The notes below the pieces were generated by a model that had not been told where the DNA came from, made no database searches, and saw only the letters and a list, made by a program, of their open reading frames with translations. A stretch of DNA of 5,996 bases, taken from NCBI GenBank assembly GCA_937914675.1, contig CALDOC010000028.1:1-5996 (forward strand). The letters are read 5' to 3'. Positions 1 to 5,165 of this stretch are shown in pieces. The stretch comes from an uncultured Sulfurimonas sp. GTDB lineage: Bacteria; Campylobacterota; Campylobacteria; Campylobacterales; Sulfurimonadaceae. The position numbers were made by a program, and so were the translations under genes. The stretch's first letter is position 1; every line of letters starts with the position of its first letter.

Positions 1-688
1 GAAAAAACATTGTCTCGAGCTTATTAAGTTTATTTACAAAATGTAATTTTTCAATTTGATTAATGGCGTTGTCTATATTATTTGATGTTTTTAAAAAGAT
101 ATTCAAATGTTGTTCAATTAATTTTTTGTTTAAAGACGCGTTTGATTTGTCTTTTTTCATAAACCCGATGATATTGGCTATGTCTCCTTGTATTTCAGAA
201 ATGTTCGCATTATAAAATGTGACGTTATTTGATAGCGTATTGAGAAGTTCTGAAAATTCTAATAAAAATTCACTGTTGCCATCTTTTATTTCTGATTCAA
301 GGGTAATGATAAAGGCTATCGAATTTGCCCTAATCGCTTTATCGGAAGTATAATGCATGAGTAATTGGTTTTTTTGTTTTATTACGTCGGTGATTTGCTC
401 AACAATCTTTTCCTCGTTATTTATATTTTTAATTTCATCTCTTATTGAGAACCAGTTGAATTGAATAATTTTCAACAAATAATTGAGTTCGTCAAAATTT
501 TCTATTCTAAAACTATTGTTTATTTGTTCATTGAGTAGAACGTTTTGAATTTTTAATGAGTGTATTTCTTTAGTGACGTTTAACATGTTTTGTTCTATTT
601 TTGCACTAGAATAAAAGTTGTAATAAGAAACAATAAATAGCGTTATCAGGACAAATGATAAACCGATAGGTAACTTTTGGTTGCGCAT
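1..688 (-). CDS. N-terminal part of a membrane sensor protein with DAHL-like periplasmic domain (probable sensor histidine kinase), truncated by window edge
   Basis: The frame is open from an ATG at 688 down to the window edge, giving 229 residues without a stop, so only the N-terminal part is visible. Residues 8-24 form one hydrophobic membrane segment after a short basic start (MRNQK). The rest is all-helical and polar, without cysteines, as expected for an extracytoplasmic helical sensor domain. It matches what I know of the DAHL (double all-helical ligand-binding) family: 'NFDELN' near residues 64-69 and 'MHYTSDKAIRANSIAFI' near 111-127, resembling the family's FKS-N-x-x-x-RNS-x-x-Y segment. 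DAHL domains usually sit N-terminal to histidine kinase cores, often hybrid; that part, and the second membrane segment, would lie outside the window. An AGGA ribosome site at 697-700, 8 nt before the ATG, supports the start. The gene begins 14 nt after the peroxidase stop, so it is probably the fourth gene of the operon. It could instead be a chemoreceptor or a cyclic di-GMP enzyme with the same sensor domain. Confidence 0.75.
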   Translation of the reverse strand, partial: MRNQKLPIGLSFVLITLFIVSYYNFYSSAKIEQNMLNVTKEIHSLKIQNVLLNEQINNSFRIENFDELNYLLKIIQFNWFSIRDEIKNINNEEKIVEQITDVIKQKNQLLMHYTSDKAIRANSIAFIITLESEIKDGNSEFLLEFSELLNTLSNNVTFYNANISEIQGDIANIIGFMKKDKSNASLNKKLIEQHLNIFLKTSNNIDNAINQIEKLHFVNKLNKLETMFF

Positions 689-702
689 TTAGATAATCCT
701 AT

Positions 703-1611
703 TTATGGCAGTTCGCCATCTAGCGTTTTTAAAAAGAGCGCCAAACTTGTGATTTCCTCATTTGAGAGTACTTTTCCTAATTGATAGTAGCCCATAATCT
801 TAATGGCGTTTTCAAGTTTCTCCACAGATCCATTGTGAAAATATGGGGATGTCTTTGTTATGTTTCTAAGCGTTGGCACTTTAAAATAATATTTATCATT
901 TTCATCTTTCGTTACGTTATACCTTCCTAAATTCTCTTCTCTTTCATCGTATTTTGCAAAAATTCCAAACTTTTGAAACATATTTGAGCCAATGTTGACG
1001 CCATTATGGCAAGAAACGCATCCAAAATTTTTAAAAAGTTTATATCCCTCTTTCTCTTGTTGAGATAGTTGTTGCAAATCTCCTTTTAGAAATAAATCAA
1101 ATTTAGAGTTTGGCGTTATCAGCGTTTTCTCAAATTCCGCTATGGCGTCGCTAATATTGTTAAGGTTGATAGCGTCGCCATATATTTGAAAAAACAAATT
1201 TACGTATTTTTTATCTTGAGAGAGTTTATTTACAAGTTCCTTCTCGTTCGTCGCCATCTCTACATGATTAAACAAAGGACCCTTTACTTGTTCTTTTAAA
1301 TCACTCGCTCTACCGTCCCAAAACTGAGCAATGTTATAAAGAGCGTTAAAAAGAGTTGGAGAGTTTAGTTGTCCCGCTTGTCCGTCGACTCCAAAAGACA
1401 GAGCTGTTTTGTCCGCTCCGTTATAGGCGACGTCGTGACAGGAATTACAAGAAATAGTGTCGTCTTTTGATAACCTTGCGTCAAAAAAAAGTTTTTTACC
1501 CAACGCCACTTTTTGCTTGTTTGTTATACTGTCGGTTGGAATGGGTTTTATTAATTCAGTCGCGTGAAGAGACGCTATTAAAATTAGAATGACGAATATC
1601 GATAGTTTCAA
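703..1611 (-). CDS. ccpA: Periplasmic di-haem cytochrome c peroxidase (CcpA/BCCP type)
   Basis: Reduces hydrogen peroxide to water in the periplasm with electrons from a cytochrome c or cupredoxin. The 302-residue product has a signal peptide (residues 1-17, hydrophobic core FVILILIASL, cleavage likely after LHA) and two haem c motifs, CNSCH (55-59) and CVSCH (198-202). Other family landmarks are KKLFFDARLS (39-48), NSPT (83-86), FWDGR with the inter-haem Trp98, GPL..VEMA (111-120) with Glu118 at the catalytic Glu position, SPYFHNG (255-261) and IMGYYQLG, where Met273 is the likely axial ligand of the electron-transfer haem. It aligns almost end to end with Pseudomonas aeruginosa CcpA as I remember it, minus a short C-terminal tail. 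The distal-loop His of that enzyme (SVGH) is replaced by Val75 (SFGV). The start is TTG at 1611; its first two bases are shared with the TGA stop of the receiver gene (TTGA overlap), and no in-frame ATG occurs before codon 119, so TTG is needed to keep the signal peptide. MauG-like activity is possible but less likely. Confidence 0.93.
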   Translation of the reverse strand: MKLSIFVILILIASLHATELIKPIPTDSITNKQKVALGKKLFFDARLSKDDTISCNSCHDVAYNGADKTALSFGVDGQAGQLNSPTLFNALYNIAQFWDGRASDLKEQVKGPLFNHVEMATNEKELVNKLSQDKKYVNLFFQIYGDAINLNNISDAIAEFEKTLITPNSKFDLFLKGDLQQLSQQEKEGYKLFKNFGCVSCHNGVNIGSNMFQKFGIFAKYDEREENLGRYNVTKDENDKYYFKVPTLRNITKTSPYFHNGSVEKLENAIKIMGYYQLGKVLSNEEITSLALFLKTLDGELP

Positions 1612-1979
1612 GAATTATTGCCTAAGTATTTATTTAACATGTTTTCTAGTTCACTAATATCTATGGGTTTTGAAAGGTAATTGTCAAATCCTGAGAGAAG
1701 CAACTTTTCTTTATCTCCTTGTATCGCAAAAGCGGTCACGGCAATAGTGGTGACGTTAAGAGCCAACTCTCCTTTAATTTTTTTGACAAGTTCGTAGCCA
1801 TCCATAACGGGCATGCTAACATCGCTGAGAACCAAATCAAAAGAGTCGTTTTTTAGTATCTCATAACCCAACTTACCATTTTCAACGCTTGTAATATCTA
1901 TGTCGGGATAAAAATTTTTTATCATTTCCTCCAAAACCATAACGTTAAATGGTTCATCTTCTACAATTAGTATTTTCAT
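1608..1979 (-). CDS. Single-domain response regulator (CheY-like receiver)
   Basis: A stand-alone 123-residue phosphoacceptor domain with no output domain. All active-site residues are present: acidic pair Glu7/Asp8 (VEDEP), phosphorylated Asp53 in LSDVSMPVMDG, Thr82 in VTAFA and Lys104 in LSKPID. The sequence resembles receivers attached to hybrid histidine kinases more than chemotaxis CheY, so it probably shuttles phosphate from a kinase to an Hpt protein or acts through protein contact. The ATG overlaps the TGA of the upstream HD-GYP gene (ATGA) and has a strong GAGGAG ribosome site at 1985-1990, 5 nt away. Its own stop overlaps the TTG start of the peroxidase gene. Placed between an HD-GYP regulator and a membrane sensor, it is a candidate partner of both; the pairing is inferred from context only. 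Confidence 0.92.
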   Translation of the reverse strand: MKILIVEDEPFNVMVLEEMIKNFYPDIDITSVENGKLGYEILKNDSFDLVLSDVSMPVMDGYELVKKIKGELALNVTTIAVTAFAIQGDKEKLLLSGFDNYLSKPIDISELENMLNKYLGNNS

Positions 1980-3079
1980 CTATACTCCTCAATTAGGTTT
2001 AATATGTGTGGGGTTTCTTCACAATCTGGAAAGGCCTCTTTGATAGCTAAAAAATCATCTATATTGTTGAAAAACAGATCTAACACTATTGGATCAAAGT
2101 GAGTGCCTCTACCCTCTTCTATAATCGCTAACGTCTTTTCCAAAGGAAAAGCGGCTTTATAAACGCGCTTAGACGATAAAGCGTCAAAAACATCGGCGAT
2201 AGCGACTATTTTGGCGTATATATGAATTTCATCTCCATGTAATTTGTTTGGATATCCCGTTCCATCATATTTCTCATGATGTTGCGTCGCTATGATTTTA
2301 CCGGCTTTAATTATTGGAAATCTATCTCCATCGGAGAGCATGAGCCCTCCTATGGAAGAGTGTTGTTTCATGAGCTCAAACTCACTATTGTCTAGTTTTC
2401 CCGGCTTTAGTAAGATTGCGTCGGGGATGCCAATCTTACCTATGTCGTGCAAGGGGGATGAATATAAAAGCAATTTTTCTTCATCGGCGTCCATTCCACT
2501 TAATTTGCCAAGTAACGCGGAATAACGACTCATTCTTTTTATATGCATCCCTGTCTCTAAGTCTCTGTATTCGCTGGCTTTGCCTAATCTTAGCGATATT
2601 TCATATTCCGTTTCTTGCGCAAAATTTAACGCTTCTTGTAGTTTGAGAGTTTTTTGTAACACTAACTCATCTAGGTTTTGATTTAATTCTTCTAATTTTT
2701 GTTGGCTCTTATGGAGTTGTGAATGATTAAAGGTACGCAGTATTAGTTCTTCCGTATCAACAGGCTTTGATAAAAAATCATTTGCGCCTAGTTTAAGGGC
2801 TTTATGTTTTTCTTCACTATTGGCGGTTACAACAATGACGGGTATTTTTGAAAATATGGAATCGTTTTTGAGTATTTCCAATGTGTCAAGTCCATTCATA
2901 ATTGGCATTCTAAGATCCAGTAAAATAACGTTAGCATGAGAATCAGGGAGTTTTTCCAAGGCGTCTTTGCCATTAAAAGCTTTTGTTATGTTTACATTTG
3001 CAAAGTCCATAAAAGCAAGTTCAATTAAATCCAAATTGAACGGTTCATCATCAACGGCGAGTATATTTATAGTATCCAT
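1976..3079 (-). CDS. Response regulator with HD-GYP cyclic di-GMP phosphodiesterase output (RpfG type)
   Basis: A 367-residue cytoplasmic regulator. Residues 4-120 are a receiver with Asp10/Asp11, phosphoacceptor Asp55 (LLDLRMP), Thr85 and Lys105 (SKPVD). Residues 121-165 form a probable coiled-coil linker. Residues 166-367 are an HD-GYP domain with ASEYRDLETGMHIKRMS (168-184), HDIGKIGIPD (211-220), HHEKYDGTGYP (267-277) and ADVFDAL (295-301). All metal-binding and GYP motifs are intact, so it should be an active phosphodiesterase that breaks cyclic di-GMP to pGpG or GMP when phosphorylated. I chose ATG 3079 because GAGGT at 3084-3088 lies 4 nt upstream. An in-frame GTG at 3094 would add five residues (MIEVT) but has no good ribosome site. 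It is the first gene of the operon, and its TGA overlaps the next ATG. Confidence 0.95.
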   Translation of the reverse strand: MDTINILAVDDEPFNLDLIELAFMDFANVNITKAFNGKDALEKLPDSHANVILLDLRMPIMNGLDTLEILKNDSIFSKIPVIVVTANSEEKHKALKLGANDFLSKPVDTEELILRTFNHSQLHKSQQKLEELNQNLDELVLQKTLKLQEALNFAQETEYEISLRLGKASEYRDLETGMHIKRMSRYSALLGKLSGMDADEEKLLLYSSPLHDIGKIGIPDAILLKPGKLDNSEFELMKQHSSIGGLMLSDGDRFPIIKAGKIIATQHHEKYDGTGYPNKLHGDEIHIYAKIVAIADVFDALSSKRVYKAAFPLEKTLAIIEEGRGTHFDPIVLDLFFNNIDDFLAIKEAFPDCEETPHILNLIEEYR

Positions 3080-3083
3080 GGTT

Positions 3084-3088
3084 ACCTC
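3084..3088 (-). promoter_or_regulatory. Ribosome binding site deciding the HD-GYP gene start
   Basis: On the minus strand GAGGT is followed by AACC and then ATG at 3079. The spacing suits this ATG and is incompatible with the in-frame GTG at 3094, which lies upstream of the site. Confidence 0.7.
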
Positions 3089-3140
3089 AATCACATAATC
3101 TTTTACTTATTGTAGTTAAATTTACATTAATCTTTTATCA

Positions 3141-3166
3141 ACTCAAATTATAATACTATTTTGAGT
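3141..3166. repeat. Inverted repeat around the divergent -10 elements (possible operator)
   Basis: ACTCAAA at 3141-3147 is exactly complementary to TTTGAGT at 3160-3166, with a 12-nt AT-only-but-one spacer containing the palindrome ATTATAAT. The arms are 7 bp with no mismatch. The position over the -10 boxes of both strands is what a dimeric repressor site would show. Arms of this length can occur by chance in AT-rich DNA, and no binding protein is identified. Confidence 0.4.
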
Positions 3167-3205
3167 ATAATCTAGCAATATTTTTTAAGATGGACAAGGG
3201 TGAGA

Positions 3206-3694
3206 ATGATAATACTTGGAATAGACCCAGGAACTAGGAATATGGGCTACGCTCTTATCTCTTTGGAAAAAGGAAAAATATCTTTGGTGGAAGCTGGACT
3301 TATTAAGATGAAGGCGGAAGATTTACAATTTCAAATACCGCAAATGGTTGAGGGTTTGGATAGGATATTTTCAAATCATGTGATAGACGAAGTGGCTATG
3401 GAAGATATATTTTACGCGCATAATCCAGCAACAACCATAAAACTCGCGCAATTTCGCGGCGCCATCATGTTAAAACTACTCCAAGAGTTTGGACAGTTTC
3501 ATGAGTACACCGCGCTACAAGTAAAAAAAGCGCTGACTGGAAAAGCAAAAGCGGGAAAAGAACAGGTGGCGTTTATGGTTAAACGTCTTTTAAACATCAA
3601 ACAAGAGATCAAACCTCTTGACATTTCCGACGCCATGGCCGTCGCCATCACCCACTCGCAAAGAGTCAAACTCACTCATGGAAGCAAGAGTTAA
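3206..3694 (+). CDS. ruvC: Holliday junction resolvase RuvC
   Basis: Endonuclease that cuts four-way DNA junctions symmetrically, working with RuvAB in recombinational repair. The 162-residue product has the RNase H-like fold motifs: [14 protein letters not shown] at the N-terminus with Asp7, Glu66 in VAMED, the [16 protein letters not shown] segment (71-86), GKEQV (117-121), and [12 protein letters not shown] (139-150) with Asp139 and Asp142. These are the four catalytic acids of the family, so the enzyme looks complete; the length is slightly below the 173 residues of E. coli RuvC. ATG 3206 is preferred because AAGGG at 3196-3200 lies 5 nt upstream; an in-frame GTG at 3200 is part of that site and would add two residues. 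It stands alone here, without ruvA or ruvB beside it. Its stop is 7 nt from the stop of the convergent rubredoxin gene. Confidence 0.96.
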   Translation: MIILGIDPGTRNMGYALISLEKGKISLVEAGLIKMKAEDLQFQIPQMVEGLDRIFSNHVIDEVAMEDIFYAHNPATTIKLAQFRGAIMLKLLQEFGQFHEYTALQVKKALTGKAKAGKEQVAFMVKRLLNIKQEIKPLDISDAMAVAITHSQRVKLTHGSKS

Positions 3695-3701
3695 AGAGGC
3701 G

Positions 3702-3869
3702 CTAATCGTCTTCTAAAACTTCAAAACTCTCTTTAGGCTCTCCGCAGTCTGGACAAGTCCACTCCTCTGGCAAATCTTCAAAAGCCGTTCCAGGCGCGAT
3801 GCCATTCTCTTCATCGCCAATTTTTGGATCGTAAATATAATCGCATGCGCCACACTGATATCGTTTCAT
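3702..3869 (-). CDS. Rubredoxin
   Basis: A 55-residue one-iron electron carrier, starting [15 protein letters not shown]. The four iron-binding cysteines are Cys6 and Cys9 (CGAC) and Cys39 and Cys42 (CPDC), with the family's [20 protein letters not shown] segment between residues 24 and 43. The size and acidic character are typical of small rubredoxins. These proteins pass single electrons in the cytoplasm, often to rubrerythrin, superoxide reductase or oxygen reductases during oxidative stress; the partner is not visible here. The start ATG at 3869 has AAGGA at 3876-3880, 6 nt upstream. The gene is divergent from ppnP and convergent with ruvC with a 7-nt gap, so it is probably a single-gene transcript. 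Read off the minus strand by eye, with all 55 codons checked to a TAG stop. Confidence 0.95.
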   Translation of the reverse strand: MKRYQCGACDYIYDPKIGDEENGIAPGTAFEDLPEEWTCPDCGEPKESFEVLEDD

Positions 3870-3950
3870 AATAAATCCTTTTTAATTTCCTAATCATTGA
3901 AAAATTAGTTTAGTTAGGGTATCATAATATAAATAAAAAAAGGAATTAAA
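3870..3950. promoter_or_regulatory. Divergent promoter region between rubredoxin and ppnP
   Basis: An 81-bp AT-rich gap with both genes reading outward. On the plus strand TATCATAAT (3920-3928) followed by TATAAA (3928-3933) offers overlapping -10 candidates for ppnP, and AAGGA at 3940-3944 is its ribosome site. On the minus strand AAGGA at 3876-3880 serves rubredoxin, but I see no convincing -10. No clear -35 box or operator is visible. Confidence 0.4.
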
Positions 3951-4262
3951 TTGGCAAAGTTTGAAAACGTAACGGCGGTAAAAGAAGCAAATATTTATCA
4001 TGACGGTAAAGTGAGTAGTCGTACTTTGGAGTTTAGCGACGGAAGTAGAAAGTCCTTGGGCGTTATGTTGCCAGGCGAGTATACTTTTGGAACAAACGAA
4101 GCGGAAATTATGGAGATGTTAAGTGGGGAGTTAGAGATAAGACTACCAAATGAAGATTGGAAAACGCTGCATACTCCTGAGACTTTTCAAGTCGGGGCAA
4201 ACTCGTCTTTTGATTTGAAAATTAAAAGCGTTACCGATTATTGTTGTTCATACATTAAGTAG
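3951..4262 (+). CDS. ppnP: Pyrimidine/purine nucleoside phosphorylase PpnP (DUF1255, cupin fold)
   Basis: Small cupin-type enzyme that splits nucleosides with phosphate into a free base and ribose 1-phosphate, accepting both purine and pyrimidine nucleosides (family knowledge from E. coli PpnP/YaiE). The 103-residue product has the family pattern: KSLGVMLPGEYTFGT (34-48), EIMEMLSGELEIRLP (52-66), a Trp in EDW (68-70), the FQVGANSSFDLKI segment (79-91) and an aromatic C-terminus (YIK). E. coli PpnP is 94 residues; the extra length here is at the N-terminus. The start is TTG at 3951, supported by AAGGA 6 nt upstream; the first ATG in frame falls inside the cupin core, so it cannot be the start. 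The gene is 6 nt ahead of a response regulator gene and probably shares its transcript, although no functional link is obvious. Confidence 0.92.
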   Translation: MAKFENVTAVKEANIYHDGKVSSRTLEFSDGSRKSLGVMLPGEYTFGTNEAEIMEMLSGELEIRLPNEDWKTLHTPETFQVGANSSFDLKIKSVTDYCCSYIK

Positions 4263-4268
4263 TTTTAT

Positions 4269-5165
4269 GTGAAAACCAGTAATAACTTTCATGTTTTAAT
4301 TGTTGACGATGAAAAGTTTAACATAGAATTGGCCGCCATTTATCTTAAAGAAGAGGGCTACAAGCTCTCTTTCGCTTTGAACGCGAGAGGCGCGATTGAA
4401 AATGTGTTAAAAAAAAACGTCGACCTTGTTTTACTTGACATTAACATGCCGGGAAAAGATGGTTTTGAGGTATGCAAAATACTAAAAGAAGACATTAAAA
4501 CGAAAGATATACCCGTTATTTTTTTAACGGCGCAAACTGACATTGAATTTATATCTTGCGCGTTTGAAGTTGGTGGAGTGGATTATATATCTAAGCCATT
4601 TAATGGCGTTGAGTTGAAAGCTCGCGTTAAAACGCATCTTCAAAACATGGCGTATTTGCAAGAGATAAAAGATAAACAGTCCAAACTTGCCCAGTTGAGC
4701 GTAACGGATCCACTAACAAAACTTCATAACGCGCTTTATTTCGACTCGCAAATAAAATCTTATCTTAACAAGGATGAAAACTTTTGGGTCATGTATCTTA
4801 AGCTTGATAGATTTGAAAAAATAAATAAAGTTTATGGTTTCTATAGCGCAAATAAAATTATTAAATTTTTCTCAAAATTACTTGAAGAAACCGCTTACAA
4901 TAACGCAAAAGTCGCAAGACTTTATGGCATAAGCTTTGGAATTTTACTAAAAGATTATGATATTGGCGAGATTAAAAAATTGTACGAATCCATCTATATG
5001 GCTGTAAATAAAAGTAAAGAGATAGGATCTTTGGTAACAATCTCCACCGTCATGTATAATTGCAAAGATAATTCAACAACCGTACCTGAAATTTACAAAA
5101 AACTTCAAAACTCTATAGGAGACGTTGAAGTTTCAAATGGCGATAAATATTTATTTATCAATTAG
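4269..5165 (+). CDS. Response regulator with degenerate GGDEF domain
   Basis: A 298-residue protein with a complete receiver (residues 8-125: Asp13/Asp14, phosphoacceptor Asp57 in LLDINMPGKDG, Thr88, Lys109 in SKPF), a short helical linker, and a GGDEF-fold domain from about 140 to the end. The fold is shown by VTDPLTKLHNALYFD (145-159) and by LKLDRFEKINKVYGF (177-191), which matches the family's DIDxFKxINDxxGH. The GGDEF signature itself reads RLYGISF (217-223), the first metal-binding Asp is Lys178, and the inhibitory RxxD site is missing. It is therefore very unlikely to make cyclic di-GMP and probably works by protein contact or by binding nucleotide. The start is GTG at 4269, with only a weak AAG upstream, so translation may be coupled to ppnP, which stops 6 nt before. 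The 3' end overlaps the convergent hybrid kinase gene by 15 nt. Confidence 0.9.
   Translation: MKTSNNFHVLIVDDEKFNIELAAIYLKEEGYKLSFALNARGAIENVLKKNVDLVLLDINMPGKDGFEVCKILKEDIKTKDIPVIFLTAQTDIEFISCAFEVGGVDYISKPFNGVELKARVKTHLQNMAYLQEIKDKQSKLAQLSVTDPLTKLHNALYFDSQIKSYLNKDENFWVMYLKLDRFEKINKVYGFYSANKIIKFFSKLLEETAYNNAKVARLYGISFGILLKDYDIGEIKKLYESIYMAVNKSKEIGSLVTISTVMYNCKDNSTTVPEIYKKLQNSIGDVEVSNGDKYLFIN

Larger units (their letters stand above)
3080..3205. promoter_or_regulatory. Divergent promoter region between the HD-GYP operon and ruvC
   Basis: This 126-bp noncoding stretch separates two divergently read genes and is very AT-rich. On the plus strand there are two TATAAT boxes (3149-3154 and 3166-3171). 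The second lies 34 nt before the ruvC ATG and fits a sigma-70 -10 element; a clear -35 is absent, as is common in Campylobacterota. The palindrome ATTATAAT at 3147-3154 also gives a TATAAT on the minus strand (3152-3147), which would leave a leader of roughly 60 nt before the HD-GYP gene. TACAAT at 3114-3109 is a second minus-strand option. The assignments are by motif only. Confidence 0.5.

Noticed and set aside
2292..2646. Two plus-strand open frames of about 76 codons
   Set aside because: They lie antisense inside the well-supported HD-GYP gene, show low-complexity Ser/Leu-rich products and have no family features.
3080..3094. GTG start at 3094 for the HD-GYP regulator
   Set aside because: It lacks a ribosome site and adds residues before the usual receiver N-terminus, whereas ATG 3079 has GAGGT at the right distance.
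3692..3735. TAAAGAG / CTCTTTA inverted repeat near the end of ruvC as a terminator
   Set aside because: The arms are 7 bp with a loop of about 30 nt, AT-rich, without a U-tract, and mostly inside the rubredoxin coding sequence.
4358..4543. Minus-strand open frame of 61 codons
   Set aside because: It is the complement of the receiver domain coding sequence and its composition is that of a shadow frame.
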